Source: Burkholderiales bacterium 68-10 (GTDB lineage Bacteria; Pseudomonadota; Gammaproteobacteria; Burkholderiales; Burkholderiaceae_C). Taken from it: a stretch of DNA of 54,330 nucleotides. The notes under the pieces were generated by a model, which ran no database searches, was not told where the DNA came from, and saw only the letters and a list, made by a program, of their open reading frames with translations. Where the stretch lies: positions 25,539 to 79,868 of the forward strand of contig MKTG01000050.1 of assembly GCA_001897615.1 (NCBI GenBank), in the 5' to 3' direction. Below are positions 27,839 through 36,110 of this stretch, one piece after another. The position numbers and the translations under genes were made by a program. Each line of letters starts with the position of its first letter. Position 1 is the first letter of the stretch.

Positions 27839-30800
27839 CCGGCCTCCTGAATCACGAGGAAGCTGATGAGTTCAAAGTCGTCCAGCCCAGAGATGGTGCC
27901 CGTTAGCGCCGTGGTCTTGCCGCCGGTGAACAGGCTGTCCAGATCCTTTTCTTCCTTCACCTCGATCATCGAACGGATGGCTTTGCCCAGCAGGTAGGAG
28001 TAGGGCTGCATCCTGCGGCCATCCGACGTTTCCTGATTGAAGCGCTGGCAAGCCTCAATCATGGGCTTGTCCCGCCCTTTGCAGCATGTGCGCGCCAGAT
28101 CGAGCAGGCGCTTGACCTCGGTGTGGTCGTGGATCACCTCGCCCTCGCGGTTGATGTAGACGAGGTAGTAGGGGTGCAGGCGATTGTGCTGGTTGAGGTT
28201 GACGCCTGAATTGCGGTTGCGTAGCGTGAAGATCACCCCAGGATGCAGCCCCATCTCAGGCCGGGTGGGTACGACGGCGTGCATCCCGTTGGGCACATTG
28301 CTCAATTCGCCGTGGGCCTTGACGTAGTTGAGCAAGTCCATGCGGAAGTCGTTCAGGCCCAGATCGGTGATGGAGACACCGGTCTTCAAATCCTCCAGCT
28401 CGATGACTTCTTCCTGCAAGCGGCGCAGTTGCTCCTTGCGGTATGACACGTCGTTGGCTTGCGCGGACAGCACGTTGTCGTCGCCGGTGGCGGTAACGTC
28501 GGCGATCATCATCCGACTCTCGACGCGCTCCTTGAGGTTGATGTACTCGTCGAGCGAGATGTCGGGCCAGTAGTTGACAAGCTGGATGCTGGTATTGGGC
28601 GAGCCGATACGATCCACTCGACCAAAGCGCTGGATGATGCGCACCGGGTTCCAGTGGATGTCGTAGTTGATCAGGTAGTCGCAGTCCTGCAGGTTCTGGC
28701 CTTCGGAGATGCAGTCGGTGCCGATCAGCAGATCGACTTCGTGCGGCTCGTCCGGCAGCACTACAGCCTTCTCTTTCGAGCGAGGGGAGAACAGGGTAAG
28801 CAGTTCCTGGAAGTCGTAGCTGCGCTTGTGTGCGCCGCTTTTGATGGTGGACTGCGGCGCGCTCTTGCCGGTGACTTTGGCGGCGTGGATGGCGTGCCTG
28901 GCCAGCAGCTCCGGCGCAAGATTGGCGTACAGGTAATCGGCGGTGTCGGCAAAGGCGGTGAAGATCAGCACCTTCCTGTTGCCGGGGTTGATGGGCGCTT
29001 CGATCTTGCCAAGCAGTTGCACCTTGAGGTGCTGCAACTTGGCGTCGTCCTGCGGGGTAATCTTGTTCATCGAGGCCAGCAGGGCGTCGATAACCTGCAA
29101 GTCAACCTTGAGTTCGTGCTCCCAGGATGGCAAGTCCATGTCGGCGAGGCTGATCTTGATCTTGCCGCCGATCTCGCCGCCCTCGTCACTGGGTATTGGC
29201 AGGTCGTCGTCCTCGGCATCCAGCCCCTCCAGCACTTCCGTAAGGTCACCCACTGTCGCCGCGTCACCGGATTGGTTGAACACGGCAATTTTGGCCAGCG
29301 TAGCTTCGTGGTTGGCGCGCAGCGATTGCAGGGTGAGTCGGAATGACTGTACCGAGCTTTCGAGGCGCTTGAGCAGGTTGACCGTCATCAGGGCCTGCAG
29401 GCTCTTTTCGCGGTCAGCCTGACGCAGCGTGCCCTTGCCGCCAACCTTGGTGTCGTAGATATCCTCGTACTTTTTCAGACGACTGGGCAGGATGTAGCTA
29501 ATGGGCGCATACACAGCCAGCCTGAGCAGGGAGAGCTGCTCGAAGATTTCGTTGAAACCCAGCACGTCTGATCGCTCGGTCAGGCGGCAGTGGAACGACA
29601 ACGGCTTGCGGCGCTCGGGAAACTGGCCAATGTCCTTGGTGTCGTAGAAGGTCTGGATGTGCTTGCGCGAGCGTGCAATGGTGACGCTGTCGAGCAGCTC
29701 GAAAAAGTCAAAATCCAGCGAATCAAGGATTGCTCGCGCGGTGCGTTCTTCCGGTGGCAGCTTTGACCATGTGTTGAAGACTGCCTGGGCGTTGCGAAAA
29801 ACTTCTTCCACCGACTTGCTGGTGCGTAGTTTCTTGCTGAGGCTTTCCGAGTCGCCTTCGTAGGCCAGCGCAAGCTGGTTGCGCAGGTCGTTGAAGCGGT
29901 TGTTGACCGGCGTGGCCGACAGCATCAGCACCTTGGTCTTCACCCCTTCCTGAATGACCTTGCGCATCAGCTTCTGGTAGCGCGTTTCCTTGTCTTTGTA
30001 GGCGTCGTTGTTACGGAAGTTGTGCGACTCGTCGATGACGACCAGATCGTAGTTGCCCCAGTTGATGCGGTTGAGCGGTGTGCCGAAGGATTCGCCGCTA
30101 GTGCGCGAAAGATCCGTATGGCACAGCACGTCGTAGCTGAACCGGTCGCGGGCGAAGATGTTGGTCTTGAGGTTGCGGTTGTAGTTGAGCCAGTTGTCGG
30201 CCAGCTTCTTGGGGCAAAGTACCAACACGGATTTGTTCCGCAACTCGTAGTACTTGACCACGGCCAGCGCAGTGAAGGTCTTGCCGAGGCCGACGCTGTC
30301 GGCCAGGATGCAACCGCTGTAGGTTTCCAGCTTGTTGATGATGCCGGTAGCCGCATCCTTCTGGTAGTTGAAGAGCTTGTTCCAGATCAGCGTGTCCTGG
30401 TAGCCCGTGCGATCGTTGGGCAACACGTCTTCGTCGATGTCGTCGAGGAACTCGTTGAAGATGTTGTAGAGCATCAGGAAGTAGATGCTCTCGGGCGAGT
30501 TCTCCTGATAGACCGAGGCGATGTGCTCGCAGATCTGCGCAGTCACGTCCTCCAGTTTTTCGGAGTCGTTCCAGATCTGGTCGAACAGACTGAGGTAGGT
30601 GGCAGAAAAGGGGGCCTCGTCCATCTTGTTGACGAGGTTGGACACCGCATTGCCTTGCTGGTAGCCGAGATCGACAGCGGTGAAGCCGTGCAGAGGCATG
30701 TACGCCGTGTCGGTGCCGCCAGCCTGCACGCAGGCGAATTGCTGCATAGGCGCTTTGGTGCGGTTGCTGCGGAACGTGGCCTTGCGCCGTATCCAGTCGG

Positions 30801-31125
30801 CACATTCCTTGGCCACAGCCCGCTGGGTGAGCTTGTTGCGAAGCTGAATCTCGAACTCGCTGCCGTAGAGGCTGCGCTCGCGGTCGAGCTTGGGTATGTG
30901 GAACTCCTTGCGTTCCTTGCGAATTTTGTCGGTGACCTCGTTGGCCACAAAGGTAGGCGAGGTGAAGATGAAGTTCAGCTCGTCAATCTTTTCCAGCTCG
31001 GCCTTCAGCGCCTCGAAGGCGTACATCGAAAAGCACGAGGCTGCGATCTTCAGGCGCGCACCGGGCCTGAGGGTCTGCTTGAGATCGTCGCCCAGCAAGC
31101 GGCTGATGTTGTCGATCAGTTCCAT
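27835..31125 (-). CDS. SNF2-type helicase with N-terminal PLD-like domain
   Basis: 1096 aa; ILADSVGLGKTFTAL (I), LVVIDESHNFRN (II), MLSATPVNNR (III), LLIGTDCISEGQNLQDCDYLINYDIHWNPVRIIQRFGRVDRIGS (V-VI). Confidence 0.88.
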   Translation of the reverse strand: MELIDNISRLLGDDLKQTLRPGARLKIAASCFSMYAFEALKAELEKIDELNFIFTSPTFVANEVTDKIRKERKEFHIPKLDRERSLYGSEFEIQLRNKLTQRAVAKECADWIRRKATFRSNRTKAPMQQFACVQAGGTDTAYMPLHGFTAVDLGYQQGNAVSNLVNKMDEAPFSATYLSLFDQIWNDSEKLEDVTAQICEHIASVYQENSPESIYFLMLYNIFNEFLDDIDEDVLPNDRTGYQDTLIWNKLFNYQKDAATGIINKLETYSGCILADSVGLGKTFTALAVVKYYELRNKSVLVLCPKKLADNWLNYNRNLKTNIFARDRFSYDVLCHTDLSRTSGESFGTPLNRINWGNYDLVVIDESHNFRNNDAYKDKETRYQKLMRKVIQEGVKTKVLMLSATPVNNRFNDLRNQLALAYEGDSESLSKKLRTSKSVEEVFRNAQAVFNTWSKLPPEERTARAILDSLDFDFFELLDSVTIARSRKHIQTFYDTKDIGQFPERRKPLSFHCRLTERSDVLGFNEIFEQLSLLRLAVYAPISYILPSRLKKYEDIYDTKVGGKGTLRQADREKSLQALMTVNLLKRLESSVQSFRLTLQSLRANHEATLAKIAVFNQSGDAATVGDLTEVLEGLDAEDDDLPIPSDEGGEIGGKIKISLADMDLPSWEHELKVDLQVIDALLASMNKITPQDDAKLQHLKVQLLGKIEAPINPGNRKVLIFTAFADTADYLYANLAPELLARHAIHAAKVTGKSAPQSTIKSGAHKRSYDFQELLTLFSPRSKEKAVVLPDEPHEVDLLIGTDCISEGQNLQDCDYLINYDIHWNPVRIIQRFGRVDRIGSPNTSIQLVNYWPDISLDEYINLKERVESRMMIADVTATGDDNVLSAQANDVSYRKEQLRRLQEEVIELEDLKTGVSITDLGLNDFRMDLLNYVKAHGELSNVPNGMHAVVPTRPEMGLHPGVIFTLRNRNSGVNLNQHNRLHPYYLVYINREGEVIHDHTEVKRLLDLARTCCKGRDKPMIEACQRFNQETSDGRRMQPYSYLLGKAIRSMIEVKEEKDLDSLFTGGKTTALTGTISGLDDFELISFLVIQEAG

Positions 31126-31135
31126 CGTTTTCCCC

Positions 31136-32182
31136 TTACGCTCGCTTGATCCATTTCGCGCCTCGCCCCTTGCCCGTTGATTCGATCAACCCCTCTGATT
31201 TCATCGCCCGCAGCACTAGCCGCACCATGTCCCTGCTTACGCCCGGGCAGGCTTCTTCGATTTCGGAAATCGAAAACGGCAGAGTGCGTCCCAGAACTTC
31301 CGCACGCACCCGGTCGCCTTTGCTGCCACGGCCACGTTCGATGGTGCCGACACGTTCCTCGAACTCACGGTAGGCCCGTAGCAAGGCACCCCAGAAATAG
31401 TCGAGCCATGGCTTTACGTCGTGCTGCCCCTGGTGCCAGCCCTGCGAGCTGGCTTCCAGCGTCTCGTAATAGCCTTCCTTGGTATCTTCGAAGATGCGTT
31501 CCAAGCTGATGTAGCGACCCACGGCATAGTCGAAGTGGTAGAGCAGCAGCAGGGTCAACAAGCGGGACATGCGGCCGTTACCATCTGGGAACGGGTGAAT
31601 GCACAGGAAGTCGAGCATCGCCAGTGGTGCCAACACCAGCGGGTCGGCCAGGTGCTGATCCAGCGCGGTGGCGTAGCGCCCGGTCAGATCGCCCATGGCC
31701 ATCGGCGTGAGGTGCGCGGCGACTGGCTGGAAACGCAGACGCGAAGTGCCATCCGGGTGACGTTCGATGATGTCGTTATTGGTAGCCTTCCAGCGCCCGC
31801 CTGCCTGCGGCATATAGCGGTACAGCAGGGTGTGCAATTGCAGCACTACGCCCTCGCTGAAGGACATGTGCGCGGCCGATTCGTGGATCAGCGCCAGGGC
31901 GTCACGGTAGCCGGCGATCTCCTGTTCGGAACGGCTCTTTGGCGTTGCGTTGCGGATGACCAGGGACTTCAGCCGCGAGGGTGCTACGACAACACCTTCC
32001 AGCCGGTTAGACGACTCAGTGGACTCCACCACCGCGATCTGGCGCAGGCCCTTTAGGGCTTCGGGCGACTGTGCGGCGTAGAGTTGCTGCTTACCCTGGT
32101 ACTCGCCCAGTGTGCGCAACGTGGCGGCCTGGGTGCCGTCGAAGCGAAGCGCGGCGAGGTACTCGGGTGTGAGCGAGTGCAT
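31136..32182 (-). CDS. Fic family protein with C-terminal winged-helix-like region
   Basis: HPFPDGNGRMSR catalytic motif; N-terminal inhibitory-type SNRLEG ([S/T]xxxE[G/N]); C-terminal RTLPFSISEIEEACPGVSRDMVRLVLRAMKSEGLIESTGKGRGAKW. Confidence 0.92.
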   Translation of the reverse strand: MHSLTPEYLAALRFDGTQAATLRTLGEYQGKQQLYAAQSPEALKGLRQIAVVESTESSNRLEGVVVAPSRLKSLVIRNATPKSRSEQEIAGYRDALALIHESAAHMSFSEGVVLQLHTLLYRYMPQAGGRWKATNNDIIERHPDGTSRLRFQPVAAHLTPMAMGDLTGRYATALDQHLADPLVLAPLAMLDFLCIHPFPDGNGRMSRLLTLLLLYHFDYAVGRYISLERIFEDTKEGYYETLEASSQGWHQGQHDVKPWLDYFWGALLRAYREFEERVGTIERGRGSKGDRVRAEVLGRTLPFSISEIEEACPGVSRDMVRLVLRAMKSEGLIESTGKGRGAKWIKRA

Positions 32183-32205
32183 GGAAATGTAAGTCCAGGT
32201 TGTCT

Positions 32206-32392
32206 AAATGGGGTAATCATAGCCTTTAAATGGGGCATTGTCTCTAGAAATACCTCATTAAAGGTGTTTGATTACCCCATTTCATGAACGTAGGCCCGGT
32301 CGCGAGGGGTCGGCATGACCGACCAGGAAGGAAACGCATAAAAGGGTAATAATTTCACAATTACCCTATTTCCCCCATTGTTTACCCCATTT
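32206..32392. promoter_or_regulatory. Cluster of AAATGGGGTAAT / ATTACCCCATTT motifs upstream of the Fic-led operon
   Basis: AAATGGGGTAAT 32206-32217; AAATGGGGCATT 32228-32239; ATTACCCCATTT 32271-32282; ATTACCCTATTT 32360-32371; TTTACCCCATTT 32381-32392. Confidence 0.6.
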
Positions 32393-32515
32393 CCAGGCCC
32401 AACTCAGGGCGAAGGCAAACGGCAAGGGAACGGCCCTCAAGGGACAACGGCCCTATCCAGAAAAGGAAAAGGCCGTTCTGCCCACTCGCTGCTGCGATAC
32501 CCGGCCAAACCGTCT

Positions 32516-33727
32516 CTATGATGTGCCGCTGCCCTCCGCAGCACTCAGATAGTCCGCCCAGTCCTGCAACAGCGTCCTTCTCTGATCCAGCAGCAGCGCC
32601 TTGTTGTACGTCGCCCGCACCTTGTTGCTTTCCACGTGTGCAAGTTGCCGTTCAATTGCATCAGGCCGATATCCGTTCTCATTGGCCCAGGTCGAAAAGG
32701 TCGTCCGCCAGCAATGCGGTGTCGTGCCCCGGCCCAGGTTCATGTCGCGCATCGCGTAGGTAAGCCGATTTGGCGTGGTGAATCCCTTGCCGCTCCGGTG
32801 TGGGAATAGATAGCGCCCACCACTTGTGATGCGCTGCAAGTCTTTCAGTACCGCTATGGCCTGCGTGGACAATGGGCTGACATGGTCACGCCGCGCTTTC
32901 ATCTTCGCCGCAGGCCGACGCCACAGCGCATCCTCAAAGTCGAACTCGTCCCACTCGGCATCCGCCGCTTCCCCTGGACGGCAGGCGGTCAGCGCAATCA
33001 GCCGCAGACACAAAGAGGTTTCCGGATAGCCCCTGTAGCCGCGCAACTCCTGATAGAACTTCTGGATTTGCTCTCGCGTCATCGCCGCCTTGCTCTCGCT
33101 GAACGGCACGCGCAGCAGCCCGCGCAGGCTGGGAATTGGATTTGCCTCGACCAGCCCCCGCACGACCGCGAACTCGAAGATGGCCGACAGATCGCCTTTG
33201 ACGTGAATCGCCGCCCAGGCTCCGTGGGACTTGCATTCCTCCAGCAGCGGACGAATCTGCTTGACGCCAATGTCGCTCATCGGCATCCCGTCGAACTTGG
33301 GTGACAGGTACTTCCTGATGCGTGACTCTTTCGTCCGGTAAGAACTGAGCGCAAAGACTGGCTTGATCTCGGCCAAGTAAGCCTGCGCCACCTTGGCAAA
33401 AGAGCTTTCACGAGCGCGTTTGCGTTCCTCCAGCACTTCCAGGTTGCGCTGCTTGACCTGCTGCCGTTCATGGGCAGGATGGATGCCTTGCTTGACGAGG
33501 GTTCGCGCTTTCTCGCGAGCTGCGCGCGCCTCCGCAAGGCTTACTTGAGGAAAACCGCCGATAGCAAAGAGGTTCTCCTTGCCTTGCAGGCGGTACTTCC
33601 ACCGCCAGAGCTTGCCGCCGGCGGGCTTGACCAGCAGGAACAAGCCTCCGCCGTCTGATAGTTTCCAATCTCGATCAGTCGATTTGGCCGACCTGACCTT
33701 GAGGTCGGTGAGTAGGTTTTCGGGCAT
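32516..33727 (-). CDS. int: P4-type tyrosine integrase (DUF4102 N-terminus)
   Basis: N-terminal DLKVRSAKSTDRDWKLSDGGGLFLLVKPAGGKLWRWKYR; ALTACRPGEAADAEWDEFD; HCWRTTFSTWA; RQLAHVESNKVRATYNKA. Confidence 0.93.
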   Translation of the reverse strand: MPENLLTDLKVRSAKSTDRDWKLSDGGGLFLLVKPAGGKLWRWKYRLQGKENLFAIGGFPQVSLAEARAAREKARTLVKQGIHPAHERQQVKQRNLEVLEERKRARESSFAKVAQAYLAEIKPVFALSSYRTKESRIRKYLSPKFDGMPMSDIGVKQIRPLLEECKSHGAWAAIHVKGDLSAIFEFAVVRGLVEANPIPSLRGLLRVPFSESKAAMTREQIQKFYQELRGYRGYPETSLCLRLIALTACRPGEAADAEWDEFDFEDALWRRPAAKMKARRDHVSPLSTQAIAVLKDLQRITSGGRYLFPHRSGKGFTTPNRLTYAMRDMNLGRGTTPHCWRTTFSTWANENGYRPDAIERQLAHVESNKVRATYNKALLLDQRRTLLQDWADYLSAAEGSGTS

Positions 33728-33921
33728 CGTTGGACTCCAATGCGGGGAAAAGTACCCCCACGGTTGAACACGAGTACCCCCAACGCTACCCCCGAATTTC
33801 CTGGACCTCGATGAACAATAGGAACGCTCAGTAGACCGTATTGTTTACGCAACCCATTGATTTCAAATGGGACAACCTATCCACTAAACGCTACTGAGCG
33901 CCACCGAGATCCAGCAAAAAT

Positions 33922-33934
33922 CGTCAGACGTTGA
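33922..33934. repeat. Putative att site (right), overlapping the ychF stop codon
   Basis: CGTCAGACGTTGA; encodes the terminal NV* of ychF on the minus strand. Confidence 0.8.
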
Positions 33935-35018
33935 ACAGGAAGTTCATCACGTCGCCGTCCTTGACGACGTATTCCTTGCCTTCGGCGCGCATCTTGCCGG
34001 CGTCCTTGGCGCCCTGCTCGCCCTGGTACTGGATGAAGTCGTCGAAGGCGATGGTCTGGGCGCGGATGAAGCCGCGCTCGAAGTCGCCGTGGATCACGCC
34101 GGCCGCCTGCGGCGCGGTGTCGCCGATGTGGATGGTCCAGGCGCGCACTTCCTTGACGCCGGCGGTGAAGTAGGTTTGCAGCCCCAGCAGGCGGAAGGCG
34201 GCGCGGATCAGGCGGGCGAGGCCCGGCTCGCTCTGGCCCATCTCGGCCAGGAACAGCGCCTTGTCCTCCTCCCCCATGTCGGCCATGTCGGCTTCCATCT
34301 TGGCGCAGATGGCCACCACGGGGGCGTTCTGGCGGGCCGCGTATTCGGTCAGGCGATCCAGCAGCGGGTTGTTCTCGAACCCGTCCTCCGACACGTTACC
34401 GACGAACATCGCCGGCTTGGCAGTGATCAGGCACAGGGACTTGAGCAGCGCCTGGTCTTCCTTCGACAGCGCCAGGGTGCGCACCGGCCGGCCCTCGTTC
34501 AGCGCCGCCTGCACCGGCCCCAGCAGCTTGAGCATGGCGGCGGCTTCCTTGTCGTTGCCGCTCTTGGCGGCCTTGGTGTAGCGCTGCACGGCCTTGTCGA
34601 CGGTGCCCAGGTCGGCCAGGCACAGCTCGGTCTGGATGACCTCGATGTCGGAGATCGGGTCGACCTTGCCGGCCACGTGCACCACGTTCTCGTCCTCGAA
34701 GCAGCGCACCACGTTGACGATGGCATCGGTCTCGCGGATGTGGGCCAGGAACTGGTTGCCCAGGCCCTCGCCCTGGCTGGCACCGGCCACCAGGCCGGCA
34801 ATGTCGACGAATTCGACGATGGCCGGCAGCACGCGCTCGGGCTTGACGATGGCGGCCAGCTGCGCCAGCCGCGGGTCGGGCACCTCGACCACGCCGGTGT
34901 TGGGCTCGATGGTGCAGAAGGGGTAGTTCTCGGCCGCGATGCCGGCCTTGGTCAGGGCGTTGAAGAGCGTGGACTTGCCCACGTTGGGCAGGCCCACGAT
35001 GCCGCATTGCAGGCTCAT
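33924..35018 (-). CDS. ychF: Redox-regulated/Obg-like ATPase YchF
   Basis: [41 protein letters not shown]-terminal [17 protein letters not shown]. Confidence 0.97.
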   Translation of the reverse strand: MSLQCGIVGLPNVGKSTLFNALTKAGIAAENYPFCTIEPNTGVVEVPDPRLAQLAAIVKPERVLPAIVEFVDIAGLVAGASQGEGLGNQFLAHIRETDAIVNVVRCFEDENVVHVAGKVDPISDIEVIQTELCLADLGTVDKAVQRYTKAAKSGNDKEAAAMLKLLGPVQAALNEGRPVRTLALSKEDQALLKSLCLITAKPAMFVGNVSEDGFENNPLLDRLTEYAARQNAPVVAICAKMEADMADMGEEDKALFLAEMGQSEPGLARLIRAAFRLLGLQTYFTAGVKEVRAWTIHIGDTAPQAAGVIHGDFERGFIRAQTIAFDDFIQYQGEQGAKDAGKMRAEGKEYVVKDGDVMNFLFNV

Positions 35019-35099
35019 GGGGAATTCTCTGTGTCAGTCGGGGGAAGCGCCCGATTGTACCGGCGCGGCCGCCTGGCCGCCGGCCCCAGCCCATGGGTC

Positions 35100-35150
35100 A
35101 AATCGGGCTGCGGCGCTTTTCTGGCGAGCGCCAGCAGCTATCAAAACAGA
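35100..35150 (+). repeat. Dispersed GCGCCAGCAGCTATCA-type element, copy C
   Basis: Core GCGCCAGCAGCTATCA at 35128-35143. Confidence 0.7.
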
Positions 35151-35163
35151 AGCGATGGATATC

Positions 35164-36030
35164 TCAGTCGAATCGCCATTCGGCCGCCACCGCATCACCC
35201 ACGCGCAGCGTGGCGCCGGCGCCCTGCACGATGACGCAGTTCATGCCGAAGGTGACGGCGCCGTCCAGCACCGGGTTGGCGCGGTAGGCCGACAGCGTGG
35301 CCAGCACCTCGGGGCCGACCTCGGCGCTGACCGGATCGACGTTGGGGATGGGGCAGCGCGCGCAGGGCTTGACCGGGCGCAGCACCACCAGCTGGCCTTC
35401 GGCGGTGGTGATGCGCAGCTCGGCCAGCCGGTCCTCGTCCTGCGCCGCCACGCCGTCCAGCACCAGGTTGGGCCGAAAGCGCTCCATGCCCACCGCCGCG
35501 TGGCCGGCGGCGCCCAGGCGGGCGTTCAGCTCGTCCAGCGAGGCGCGGCTGGCCAGCAGCAGCGGAAAGCCGTCGACGAACTCGATCGGCGCCCGCAGCT
35601 CGCCGGTCCAGCGCGGGCTGGCTAGGCGCGTTGCCTCGGGGTCGAAGCGCACCAGCCGCAGGCCGGGCCGGCCCAGAAAGTCGCTGAACCACTGGGCCGC
35701 CACGTCGCCCATGTCCCAGGCGGCCAGCTCGTCGCCCCACACCTGCACGCGGGTGGGCGACTCGACCTGATCGACGCCCAGGTGCAGCGCCAGCATGCCG
35801 GGGGCACGCAGCACCACGTCCTGCGTGCGGATCCGCGGGCGCACCAGCGCCATGCGCGGCAGCTCGCGCTGGGTAACGAAGCGGCCCGCGGCGTCCACCA
35901 CCATCCAGGCGCGGTCCAGGTCCAGCCCGGTGTCCATCAGCAGTGCCTCGCGCACCGCCACGCCGGCGCAGGACTTGACGGGGTGGACGTACAGGGCGGA
36001 CAGCGTGGCGTGCAGATCGGCGGCGGACAT
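35164..36030 (-). CDS. MOSC domain-containing protein (MOSC N-terminal beta barrel)
   Basis: LYVHPVKSCAG; RFRPNLVLDG; CARCPIPNVDP; start ATG at 36030. Confidence 0.9.
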   Translation of the reverse strand: MSAADLHATLSALYVHPVKSCAGVAVREALLMDTGLDLDRAWMVVDAAGRFVTQRELPRMALVRPRIRTQDVVLRAPGMLALHLGVDQVESPTRVQVWGDELAAWDMGDVAAQWFSDFLGRPGLRLVRFDPEATRLASPRWTGELRAPIEFVDGFPLLLASRASLDELNARLGAAGHAAVGMERFRPNLVLDGVAAQDEDRLAELRITTAEGQLVVLRPVKPCARCPIPNVDPVSAEVGPEVLATLSAYRANPVLDGAVTFGMNCVIVQGAGATLRVGDAVAAEWRFD

Positions 36031-36110
36031 GGGAGGGGGCGCGGCAAAGCGCGCCATTGTGCGGCATCGGCCGCCCGGGCCGCGCGGGGTCGGCCCCTAC
36101 AATCGCCCGC

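Larger units (their letters stand above)
12908..33934. mobile_element. Genomic island integrated at the 3' end of ychF
   Basis: 13-bp direct repeat CGTCAGACGTTGA at 12908-12920 and 33922-33934 (the latter is the ychF 3' end with stop); P4-type integrase next to the right repeat; lower-GC cargo. Confidence 0.85.

Noticed and set aside
32308-32324. GGTCGG-CATGA-CCGACC as terminator of int
   Set aside because: Only 6-bp stem, no T-tract, ~200 nt past int; kept only as part of the regulatory region.
12908-33934. CRISPR array
   Set aside because: No direct repeats with regular unique spacers; the only periodic array (23643-23804) is the IS21 terminal repeat set.
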